From assembly GCA_030141605.1 (NCBI GenBank), contig JAQGDQ010000089.1, positions 1-62,000 on the forward strand: a DNA stretch of 62,000 bases, in the 5' to 3' direction. Within the stretch, counting starts at the first letter, position 1; each line of letters starts with the position of its first letter. The position numbers and the translations under genes were made by a program. Of the stretch, positions 1 to 12,400 are shown piece by piece. This stretch comes from Tubiluchus corallicola (taxonomy: Eukaryota > Priapulida > Priapulimorpha > Priapulimorphida > Tubiluchidae). Below the pieces are notes generated by a model, which worked only from the letters and a program-made list of their open reading frames with translations, did no database searches and had not been told where the DNA came from.

Positions 1-421
1 TGAGAGTTTTTTGGATCCGAAAATTCTGTCCTTTCTGGTGTATGTTCTGTTTTTCAGAATTCATTTCAAAAGCAATGCATACTGTTGTCTTGGGTGCATT
101 TTCCAAAAGCACTTGAATTGCTTATTCAGGCCACTAATTTGTTGTAAACAACATTAATACTGAGTTTTTGCATTTGGGGTTTGAAAGTTGTTTTAAATAT
201 TTCTTGCATAGTTTAATTTAATTTGTCTTGTCATTTCTAATTTTTTAATACATATCTCAGCATCAGTTTTGCATGTTAGTAGTATAATACCATTAATTTA
301 GTAGTATAATACCATTATTAATGGCAAATGCAACAGAAAATGTGGGAATTAAATACGTACATGTAATGTGGTTTTTGTGAATTCATGAATTAGTGAATTA
401 AAACATATATGTGGTTTTCAG
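1..421. other. Intron upstream of the first recognised exon
   Basis: AT-rich; an 18-base phrase (tagtataataccattaatt-like) is repeated near 281-319. No LN-domain exon recognised; the preceding LN exon lies upstream. Acceptor for exon 1 is at 419-421. Confidence 0.6.
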
Positions 422-481
422 ATTCACACGTCTCTTGTCAATGGAAGACCAGGAGTCAAAGGGCCAAGTAATAAACTAATT
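422..481 (+). CDS. LAMA1/2: Laminin alpha exon 1 of window: LN domain C-terminal part
   Basis: Twenty codons, phase 0 to 0, beginning [11 protein letters not shown], the strongly conserved LN motif of alpha chains. Acceptor ttttcag, donor gtaagt. The preceding LN exons are upstream of the window. Confidence 0.92.
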
Positions 482-3400
482 GTAAGTTTATCTGATCTGA
501 TCTTAGTAATACTGGCTTTTTATGTGAAAATTTGGCTTTTCTGCTATAACTGTTGAGTGCTGCCTATCATTGTTTTGGCACTTTTAGCACTTAAGATTTA
601 AGTTTATACCAGTTTAGTCAAATTTGACTAAGAAGAATTTCTAAATTCTGAGTTTTTGCTATAACGGGTTCTCATTACCATGCTAACAGCTTTTTTTTCT
701 TCTATGCTAATTCCATGTGTTTTTTCTCCAGGAATTCACGTCAGCTAGATATGTTCGTTTGCGGTTGCAAAGAATCAGAACCTTGTTAGGAGATTTGATG
801 TCAGTTTATGGCCAGAATGAAGTTGACGGAATTGTCTCTCGTCGGGTGAGTTATTCTTCTAATAACTGTTATCTGCTCACTCTTTCTGTGACTAAGCTTT
901 CAGTTAGGGTAGCAAAATTTTAAAGATAATATGTTTCCTCATACAATCTTGAACCACTTTGACTTTTTCATTATGACATCAGTTTACTTGGACTTATACT
1001 ACTTTGATATTAAAGAGGGAGTTCTTCACTGTTATCTTTAAGTGTGTATTTATAATTCTTTATCAGAAAACCCTTAATGTTGAGAAATATAGCTCATTCA
1101 ATATGCAGTGTTCTGTTTCAAAATGACTGTGTCAGTTCTAAGGTTACATTTTCATTTCTCACACTAGTAAAATGTTTTTTTTCGATGAAATCTCTTAATT
1201 CCACGCACTCCTTTTCCCTAAGCATAGTACACAAGGATGAGACAATTTTCTGGGTTGGTGGCTGGGTGATTTAGACTACAGATTGCATATAGGCTTATTG
1301 GTTGCAGTTTTGGGCTCAAGACCAGTGCCAGCCAATATCGGGGCATATACTCTACACATATATTTGTTAGTTGTGTGTTGTGTCCTTGTGTATTGCCGTA
1401 ACTGTCAATCACTAAATAGTCATTAGTGTTATTGTCCTGGAACCGTTAAATAAGTGATGGTATACAAATATTGTCTTTGTCTTCCTAGTGCAAAACTTTA
1501 TAATGTTTATACCTATGGCAATTTTTTGCAGCATTTTATTATTACATAGCTACATATTAATAAATAAGAGGCAATTGAGGGGTGCATTGTAATGAAACCC
1601 TATTGTGAACATATCAAGTTGAAGAGAAACCACGTTTTTTTCAGTATTTTTACTCTATCAAAGACATATCTATTGGTGGTCAGTGCATTTGTTTCGGTCA
1701 TGCGGATGAATGCCCATTCGACCGCTATGAACAGCAGCAGAAGTGCGACTGTCAGCACAATACATGTGGTGAAAGCTGTGAGAAGTGCTGCCCATTGTTT
1801 AATCAACAACCCTGGCGTCCCGGTACTACACTTGAAGGTGCAATATGTGAAGGTATGACACAATTATATATGTTTCTTTATCAACACGCATGCCTGGAAT
1901 GTGTAAACATAAGACAGTAAACTCATAGACTGTTAATTTATTATAAGTGTTAAAGGCCTATATAACTCCAACAGACATTGAATTTTTTTAACACATTATT
2001 ATGATGACACTAAGAATTCATAGTTATTATTAAACAAAAGAGACTTATAAATTAAATAACTTACCTTATTCTGGCAAATTTTAAACGCATACATTGCCAT
2101 AAAGATTACCATGTTTCACGTCTTTGGCGCAAGTGAGCAAGAAAGACGTACAAGGTACAGAAAGTGTCTTTGGTTACCGATGTTTGTTTACTGATCTTTG
2201 ATGAGCCTCCTGACTGTATCATAACGTCATTGGTCTCGCGCGAAGAAAAATGGCGGTTCTTCAAATTTAATACCGCTAACAACAAAGTGATAAAAAATCA
2301 AATGAAACAAGTTTTGCAGTAAGTTTTTTAATGAAATAAATTGATTATTCATAATGAGAGTAGGATTTTAAGTTTTAAAAACTTATATTATAGTGACAGT
2401 TTAGTTTGACTTTAAGTTAACTTACGTTTTACAAGCATTAATCATTGTGTGCGTTCTACTATTACATTTGATGTATTGTGTGGACTGTATTTGCTTTGAT
2501 AAAGTAAATCATTCAAATCAAAAATACTAAAAACACAGCTTGCTTCATTGTGCAACATCTGACATTCAAAGAGCTATGGATATTGCATTGATATTCATTT
2601 TGATATTACATAGAAATTTAACGTCACTGCATGAAATGTTGTAGTTTGTATTTGAAAGTGGCTCGGGTGCTTGGTACAAAATTAACAGTGCCTGTTAAAA
2701 AACATGAAAATATTTGAAGTGTAGCCCATTGCAGTAATTGTGGAGAAGCCACAGAGTGACAATGATAGTAATAATAGTTATGGTGAAAGTCAGGGCCGTT
2801 ATAATGTATGGACATGCTGGACAGTTGCCTGGGGGCCCCACTAGCGTTAGGGGCCACATGCCAGTTTATGTATGTTGTGACTTGTTGTCAATAAATAAGT
2901 ACTGTGCTAAACTAAATTATAAATATTTGTTATTGTGTTAAAAGTAGGCATTGGCATTCGCCTCTGATTTAGTATCATGGCCACTTTTGCAACCTCACGT
3001 GCATGTAGGTAGGATCCGACGGACTACATAACGTAAAAGCATATATTTTTTATTGAAGATTGTTGACAATTTGCATTTTTCTTCCTGTTATTGTTGTGCA
3101 GGTAGAGGTTGCGGTGCCTATAATGATATTAAGATGGCCCTGGTGAGAATTGCGAAGTAGGTTAACTAAGCATAGCTTATGAAATTAATCCACAGTTATT
3201 CAATGGTACTTAATTAGTACCTTAATTTGCTGATATGAGTAAACTACACTATAACTTGGAAATGTTGGATTAATTGGTAAGCAGTTAGCAATTAATAAAT
3301 TAAAATCATTCATGATCACTTGAGGCTGTGTAGTGTAGTGGCCACTCAGCTTGGAGTTCAAAGGTCCTTGTTTCAAATCCACGCACAGCCCGACTTTTTA

Positions 3401-6400
3401 GCGTTTCTTTCATTCTGTCGAGAATGTTTGCAAAATTTCAGTAATTATTTGTCCATTAATTAATAATCTTGAAATTATGAATGTAAATAATTAAAGATAG
3501 CAGTCTGTATCATGGAAGCGGTTTCATATTGCTGCACCATTTCTCAACCTTTAAAACCTTTAGCTTCATTGTCACAAGAGCTTCTGTTGGGCTTGTACGA
3601 CATATGTTTTAGTGGCTTAATAATCAGCTTTGTAATCGAAGTTTAGTTGTATGTAATATTCTGACACATGCAACAAGTTTTTTTATATCTATGTGTTATG
3701 TTACAGAATGTCAATGTTATGATCATGCTGAAGAGTGCGTGTACAATGAGACGGTCGCCTTGCAGAGTCTTAGTCAAGACAAGTCGGGGAACATGAAGGG
3801 CGGTGGAGTTTGCATCGACTGCGCTGTAATTACTTGTTTATGTTTGTTGCAAAATAGATATTTGCTTGTTAATCTAAGTAACCAAACATGTATGGGGAAA
3901 CTCCTACTTACAAATTTATTTTTTCCTCTTGCTTCTTATCTGCCGAATTCTCTCACAGAAAACTGTTGCCCTTTTAATTGCAACCTCACTGCTTTAAGAA
4001 AAATCTTGGCAGATATCATCCATCAAACATATTATCTAGCAAATTAGTTAAAAAGCATTTTACTGGCCTTTTTTACCCTAGGCTCTTGGACTAGTTTAGG
4101 AGAATTTGTTAAAAAAAATTCAATCGTTGTGGCTGTTAATGGTGAACTGCTTAACAGCTGAGTAGTATTGGCTTGTAAACTAAAGCTCCCTGGTTCAAGT
4201 TAAGTCTATGTGTCTACTGTCATACTTCAATTTAGAAATTAACTTGGCCTATTCATTTAATGTAAAAGTTTTACTTATTGCTTTGCAGTTTTAAATTCTA
4301 ACTTTCGTGCAGCATGTGGTATCATATTTTTTGTTATGACAGCCTTTTTGGTGTTCAACACTCGATGTTGTGGCAGGAGTGGAATCTAGCTCATTACCGT
4401 GACTAGTTCTCTAACGTGAAACACTGAACTGACTGAAGTGCCTTAACTGCATTCAGGCACATATAAGTTCTCTAAGTAAAGTCAATTGCCAAACGAAGCA
4501 GTATGAACTATCCAGAAGCCGTTTTCAGTCCCCCATTCATTTACTGACCAGGCTTTACTATGCTTCACTTCAGCTTCTAAGCATACACCACAACTTTTTA
4601 GCTATCCCATTCGCCCTTGTTTTATGACAGGTGCAGAAATTTGAAATTTTTGTCGTTGCATGCCTCATATTGAAAATTTAATCGCACTCCAAACTTGGGG
4701 TGAAATTGATGTCTTCCTTTTATATTTAGCATAACACCGCTGGCATCAACTGTGAAAAATGCCAGGATGGCTATTACCGGCCAGCCAGCACTCCTCAAAA
4801 CCATCCGGATGTGTGTCAACCATGCGAATGTTATGGATATGGGACAACTGGGCAGTGCGTGGCTGATGAAGACGGGGCACCTGAGGGTGCGGTATGTATT
4901 TTTAACCTGTTAAATGTATGTGCATATGTGCCATTTACTGCTACGAGTTGTTACTATTTGTACCGTGATAGTGTTCTTACTTTTGGGATCATGGTTTTGG
5001 CTTTTGAATCACATTAATGTCTTGCCAATACAAATATAATTTATGCATAGTTAATTAATTATAAAATTAGAAGTTAGTACTAATTTTTATAAGCTTGTTA
5101 TGCTGTGTATTACCTGCACTCATTGAATCTGTTTTCCTTTCTGAATCCTGCAATCATTTTACTATTACTTAGCTTATGCAAGTTGCAAAATAACCTCTCT
5201 TGCATAGATATTTGTATTACTTCTTGCCAATTAATGCAATATGGCACTCTCCACAATGAAGAACACCGAAGACTTTCCTCACAATCCATCCAGCAACATA
5301 AAACATGATGTTATCTATCATAGCATCAAGACCAATGTATAAATGACGAGGAAAAATGGCTCCTGTAAACGATCATCTATCATGACTGTGTTAGGTTCAA
5401 CTGGTGGCTCATCAAGAGTAAATAGCAGACATTTCCTCCATTGCTAGGCTGAAACCCATAGCAAATGGAAAGCCTTCTAAAAATGCTCTTAAACTGTTAA
5501 GCGGAAGGATTGTTGTTCCAACAACCTAGCAAACACCAAACATAAGCTCAGCGAATCGATGCAGTTCGCTGTATTACATTTAATCTGGCAACAGGAAGTG
5601 ATGAAAAAAGAAAACTGCGAGTTTCAGTCAGTTACTATAACTAAAACTCGTGTACATCATTTTACACAATAACTAACGAAAAACTCATAATATATATTCA
5701 TGTGTTATACTGTCTTCCTAACAGTATTGAAACTCAATTCTCAATGATCTTGGCTGAGTTTGTACGAAAGTCGGAATGGCTGCACCTACAGGATGCTCGG
5801 TGTAAATTCTAACATGGTGTCAATATCCACAGTGAAACCAATAACCTGGTTTTCTGTAAAATTAACCTTAAGTATCACAAATATGTTGCTCCGTGAGAAC
5901 TATAACTCTCTAATATTCAATAACATGGCAAATCAATAAAAACCAAAAAAATATCTGTTAAGAACAAAATCCAAGACGGAGGTCCTAGCAGAGAATTCCC
6001 ACCTCTTGTTTGTAAATGTAAAAGGTACTGCCATGTCTCAATCAGAAATTCCCGGAAGTGTGGCCAGTTCGCGCATAGGCACTTTGTACTCATTTGCATG
6101 GCAATTTCGACTATCGGAGATAACAAATAGCTTGTCGATTTTCTGCAACAGTTAAATAATGACTTTAAAAATCATTTGTTAATGAATGAACTGAGTCTTA
6201 TTTTAATTAACATTATTACTGACACTGAAAATGCAATTTGATTTTACTGCATATAAATGGGCAAATTCGATTTCATTCAATGTCAAAATCGGTAATTCAC
6301 TTCACTTCGAATATTAACTTTGCACAGGATGAATGGACAGCACATTGTTCATTAATGAGTGGAAAGTTCACTGTTGGCTTGTCCAGTTCTGTCAAAAAAG

Positions 6401-9400
6401 TTTTCTTCAAAATGGCAACTGCAGACACTCAAGTGAGCTCCTGATTGCCACACAGCTTGCCAGGAGCATCACTTCTATAAATCATCTTTCTTGCTTCAGC
6501 TTTTAGAAAGCTATATGTAAATTTTTTAAAAGCATAATTTATATTTTAAGATTTTCCAAAAGTTAATTTTTCGAGGAAAACTAATAAAACGATAGTTAGT
6601 CTGTGTGAGTGTTATAAGGTACCTCATTGGAGTCAAAGTCTCTGCCACCGATGCATTTGTTGGATTTGGAGGCAGCTTGAAAACATTGACCATACAATTT
6701 AATGGCATAGTCTACTTTCATTTAAAAATAGTATTTCAGATACTAAACTTTGTAGTCAGTCTTAAACTAAATTCTATATATAGTAAAAAAGTGAACAAAC
6801 TGTCAAACATGGACCGGTAGCCAAGTAAAATAATACAAATGCTTTCACATGCCCCTCATACCAAGAAACAAAGTTATGGTTATAATTTATTACACCTTGC
6901 TGGTAAAATATAATGTCATACATGTAGCACAGTTTTTATTTGTACAGTTGACAGTACAACAGTACATGACCATTTTACAAAATAATCCCAAATACTAGAC
7001 GAAATAAGCAAAAATGCGAGAAGAACACATGTAGTGATGTTGTAATCATGGCAAGTCCCACCGTAACATGGTGGCGCAAATATTCGTTGGCGGTGGCGCT
7101 ACATCCTATCTAGAGATTACGTTAGTAATATTATTAACTATGCTGTCTTTTGCTGAGCTTAATTGTCCCTTGGGAAGATTTTAGCATGAAAGTCGAGATT
7201 TTAGTGAAATAATTGAAAAAACTAAGCCAAAGAGAGTTTAAAATATCTTTTATTAATGTATTTCCAAAATCGTAGCTGATGTTTAACATTTAGGAGGCAT
7301 TAATCCATTTGTAGTGCGTACACAAGGTTGTGTTTTTATTTCACTCATGTTTTTTGTACCTTTTAATCGCAGCTTGAAATGACAATTGTAAAAAATTGTA
7401 TCATGCTCTTTGCACCATTTTTCTTACTGTTCTTGTGTGCAGAGTCCTGGTGATTGCATCTGCAAGGAAGGCTTTGATGGACCAAAATGTGATCGTTGCG
7501 CTTACGGCTACCGTGGTTACCCAATCTGCGAGGCTTGTCCATGTGATCCGGATGGCAGCTTAAACTATGATGTCTGCGAAGGAGACTGCGAGTGCAAGGT
7601 GAGACGTTGTAGCAATCTAATTATCGGAGTGATCTCAAAGTTTTTTCCGGCATTGTAATTACTCGATTGAACGAATCCACATTTATGGATTTTTTTCATG
7701 TTATATGAGAAAACTAACACTTATAAATATTGGAGTGGTTGGTATCCCATTGAGATTGAATTGAAGTGTTGCATAGTTTAATGATCTGGCAATGGACTTT
7801 GAAAGTATTTAGTCCCTTTAGTCCTGTTCGTCATCATCATCATTGATTGCTAATAACTAGTGTTATTTAATATTATTTGAATCTCATTTTGGTCATTAAT
7901 GCATGAACTATACTATATAACATTATTTCATATATGCTGTTATTTTTGTTACATCTTTCAGTTTCAATTTTTCCATTTCATTCAATTCCAGCCCAACCAA
8001 CTGTCAAGCACAAATTTAAGTTTTTGGGCATTCCACAACTTCGTACACAAGTTCGCAAAATCACCTGGCTCCCTTTATCATTAGCACCAACTGTGACACA
8101 ATTAGCAGTACAACTCTCAGCAGTACTCAAAGGTTGCCCTTATTTTTTTTAATTTTTGCCTTAATATTTTTGATATTTTGATTTCGACACCTAAAATACA
8201 AAAGTTTCTGGGGCATTAATTTGCCACCTGGAACTCCGTCAGGAATGAGGTGATCCCGGACTTACTACGTTCCATATTTATTTTTACGTCAAAATGTTTG
8301 CAGGTCTGGATTTCATGCTTTATTTGAGTTTAGTAGCAACAAATTTTGTTCATTTTTATGCTTTTGCTTTTCTGCTACTGCCATTAGCTCTAAATGCTAG
8401 TTCACTTTGGTTTAAACATAATTTATTGAAGATGTAACTTATGCTAGGTTTGAAACAGACAGTTTTACAACTGACATATGTTCTCCCCTAGTGTTCTCTT
8501 CTAGCTAGACAGATGCAGAACAGTGGTGACCACAACGTACAAAAAATGTTGCAATAAATATGAACATTAGTATGTAACAAGAGTAACAAAGTTAATACTA
8601 TTTAAAGTGCTTAGTGTTTGAAATAAAAGACTGCACTAAAACAAAAATTTGAGGGTTCACAGAATTATCTAGGGTATGGTTCCTGTTCAGTAACAAACGT
8701 ACAAGTTCATTTGTTGCAAGCCTGTAAACATTGACGTTAAAAGCTGACAAAAAAGTACAGAGATTTGTAAATAAGTCATGTCTGGCCTGATGGTAAAGAG
8801 GGCAGCTAATTAAGTAATGACCGACTGTTTCATAAGCAGAACCACATTGACAATTAGGTGATACCAGCGACCCGTCGTAATTTTTACTTTTTCTGAGGTG
8901 TAAATCATAATTAAGTTGACAAAAACCAACTTTTATTCTAGCATGGTGTGCAGATGAATTTCGAGTACCACTTATTATAATAATTTATCATTTATTATAA
9001 TTATTTATTGGAAAATTGGCATCGCTCATATATGTATTTTCACTCTTCTTTAGCCCAACACTTACGGTACTGGCTGCGAATACTGCCAACCTGGTTACTT
9101 CAACTTGGACAGAGACAATCCTGATGGTTGTGAGCCATGCTTTTGTTTCGGTGTGACTGAAGAATGTCAATCTGTTGACTGGGGAGCTGATAAGGTGAGC
9201 TAACATTTATGATACAAGTAGTATTTCTAGTAACTCAGTCTGCAAGATTGCGCCTTGCAAGCGCAAATCTCATCGTGGACTGTATATTTCTGTTTTTTTG
9301 TTCCTGAGAACAAAAGGATTTTAAACATTTGCACCATCGTTGAAGTGTTTTTGGAAGATTCCTGTCCCTTCCCGAACATGTTTCTTTTGCTGGCACAAAG

Positions 9401-12400
9401 ACATTTTCAGCTGGCTTGACTGCTATGGCTGCGACTCAGCTTTTGTTTTCTCACTGTGTCAACTACTTGGTCAAACTGAATCTTCTGAATCTGCTACAAG
9501 AGGCAAAAATTTGTTAGACCATTCGTCAAACGTTATGGTTTTCTACTCCACAATAGTGGACAGTGTATGAGCTGAGATTTTCCGGGAAGTTCCTTAACTT
9601 GTCCCATACTTTGAGCTGCTAAATTTTATTGTAAAAAAGATTGTAAACTATGACTCCGTTTTAGCTACCTGCGATTTGTTAAATATGCATATTATTCTTG
9701 TTTTCATCTGTATTTCTGTTTCATACAGGTTTTAATCAGTTTAAAAGGTTTTACTGAATATAACAGTAAGGTATGTAAGTAAATGGATCCTTTAAACACA
9801 AAGGCAGTATCATATCTGTTAATTTAACAACCTATGTTCTAAATGTAACATTGTTATTTAGAATAATTCCCTTTCTAAATAGGCCTATATCTAAAGCTGT
9901 TAAATAACTCCTTCAGTATTACAATCAAAACAATGATGTTTACAGAGAGGAGTTTGCTCGCATGTACATAGGTTGAGAGGTTGTGCGTGCGTGTTAGTGT
10001 TTGTGAGTGTGCGTGCGTACTTGCTTAGCATCGTCTTTTAAGTATGTTTAATCGGGTTTAAGTACTAACTATTATAATTATGTCAGTTTATTGTTTATTC
10101 ATCCATCTTCTTATTAATAGTCATCACAGTAGTAAATATTGGGATGGTTGACTCTATAACTTATGTTCATTCATCACCCCTTCATCTATATATAGTAATG
10201 AAAATTAATATTTTATGTTATATTTTGTTTCATTGTTTTACTAACATATGAAAAATAAACTAATTCTAATTCTCGTGTGTTTTTGTTTTGATGTTTTGCA
10301 GATAACACGTCTCAGCGGATGGTCTGTGACAGATCTTGAAGGTTCTCAGGTTGTCAATCCTGCTACAGAAAATCATCATTTAGTTATTTCAAGCTACGAC
10401 ACTTATGCTTTGAATCGGGAGGCATTCTACTGGATGGCACCGCTTGATTACCTAGGTGATAAAATAGCAGTGTATGGCGGCACTTTTGAATTCGTCTTTA
10501 TGTATGATAAACCTAGGGATAAAAGAGAGGATTATCTTTCTGGACCGGATGTTGTATTTGAGGTAGGAATTAATTTTTTACTTGCCTTGTTTATATAATT
10601 ATGTGAATCTGAGTGCAAAACTGCATGTTTTTTATTTGTTTTTTCTCGTATCGTCTACTTTCATTTTTAGTACTTCATTTTTACGTAGTTTATGAATTGT
10701 GAACAAAAAATTTGCCAATGCTCTATAAGGGTGAAATTAATTTTGTTGCAAAATAATTTTCCGTTAAGTGAAAGTTATACCGTACCCCATTACATATTTT
10801 GCATCTTTATTGTTCAGCAGATCTTTGCAACCTAAATCACTTGGTGTTTTTTATTTTTCCAAACTATTTTAAACTTCATTATAACATACATTTGTCTTTT
10901 TATTAAGTGCAAAGCATTTTTCATTAGAACTTTTATTTCAAGTAAGGCTTGATATTAACTGATATGATGGAAGAACTTCAGCACTTGCAATTTTCTGTGA
11001 GTTTTCTGTTTCCAGAGCGGTGATGTGAGAATAGGTTATGGAGGTCGATTCTACCGTGACAACTACAACGAGACTCTGGAAATTCCCATGGAAGAGGGAG
11101 AATGGAGGTTCCTGGATGAGCAAGGAAGCACTGGTCGTATTGTGGCCAAAAAAGACTTCATGTCTGTCTTACACAAGCTTGAGAGACTTTTACTGAGAGC
11201 TAGCTTTCACACTGAACAGACATCATCCGTGTAAGAAGATAATTTCTGTCAAACGGTTTTTTGCATTTTTTTGTTATTGTTCGCAAACTATATGGTATAT
11301 TTGATAAAGGGCTCGTTTCCTGACTCTGCTTTGCTTTAGTAAGTACAGTGGAATATCAGTTCTAAGACAAAATTTATTGTTGCTTCGCTGCAGTGACTAA
11401 GCTTACATGTTTGTAGCTGAGACGGGATTAGACACCCTAAACTCTACAGCTAGATTGAAACACTTTCAGGATGAGTTTCCCCAGTTAACAGATTTGTTTA
11501 GAAATGTTTTCTCGAATTTCTACGTAAGATTGCAAAGAATCCTTTTAATTTTATTAAGTTAAGTTGGCATTGGACTGTTAAGTTTTCTTAATTTATCAAT
11601 GTATTTACCAGGTTTAATGTTGCTAAACTTTGGAGGCTGCTGTTGATTTATAAATCATTCTTGTAGATATAGTGATTTAACTGTCAAAGTGGTAATGAAT
11701 TACTCCAAAATCATTTAACTTTCAATGTAGACATGCATTTCTACTTTCTATATGGTCATGTTGTAAGTCGATGATATCACATTTTGATTTTATGAACTTA
11801 TAAGACGGTGTTTGTTGCATTTTATTCACAGGTTACTCAGCGTTTCAATGGACATTGCAAACATGAACTCATCCAACCAGATTAAGATGAAGTCAGTCGA
11901 AGAGTGCATCTGTCCTAGTGGCTACTTAGGCCTGTCTTGTGAGGTGACAAACATATAGCTGTATTAGCTTATAAAAAACTAATATATATATTTTATTGAA
12001 GATTTTTATTACATGCAAGTGTCAATAATATATAAAAATAATATTTAGTGTAGTGTGACAAGACAAAGCATTTTTGCAATCTACAGTAATGCCTGGGAAG
12101 TCATTCAGTTAATAACTGCACAGTATTAGACATAATTTTTGTTTATTATGGTTATATTAATGGTGATAGATATTAGTCACTGACTGGGCATTTGTTTTTC
12201 CTCATGACTAAATAACTTGGTGATTTGAAACAAAATGTCGCTGTTCAGATGTTGGAACTAGCGGATTTTATTTGGATGTTTTTGTTGAGTAAGATGGTTT
12301 GAAAGGTTGTAATGACAATAAGATGTTATTGTTGTTGTTATAACAAAAGAATCTGATGTTCTTTTGCCTTAATTTAGCTTCCAGGAATTTGGAATTACAT

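Noticed and set aside
2215-2290. GC-richer stretch with aaaatggcgg, a possible YY1-like promoter motif
   Set aside because: Isolated in an intron with no downstream open frame or transcript sign.
3324-3390. Functional tRNA gene
   Set aside because: Acceptor-like stem is perfect but T stem and anticodon arm fail to pair; called SINE/pseudogene instead.
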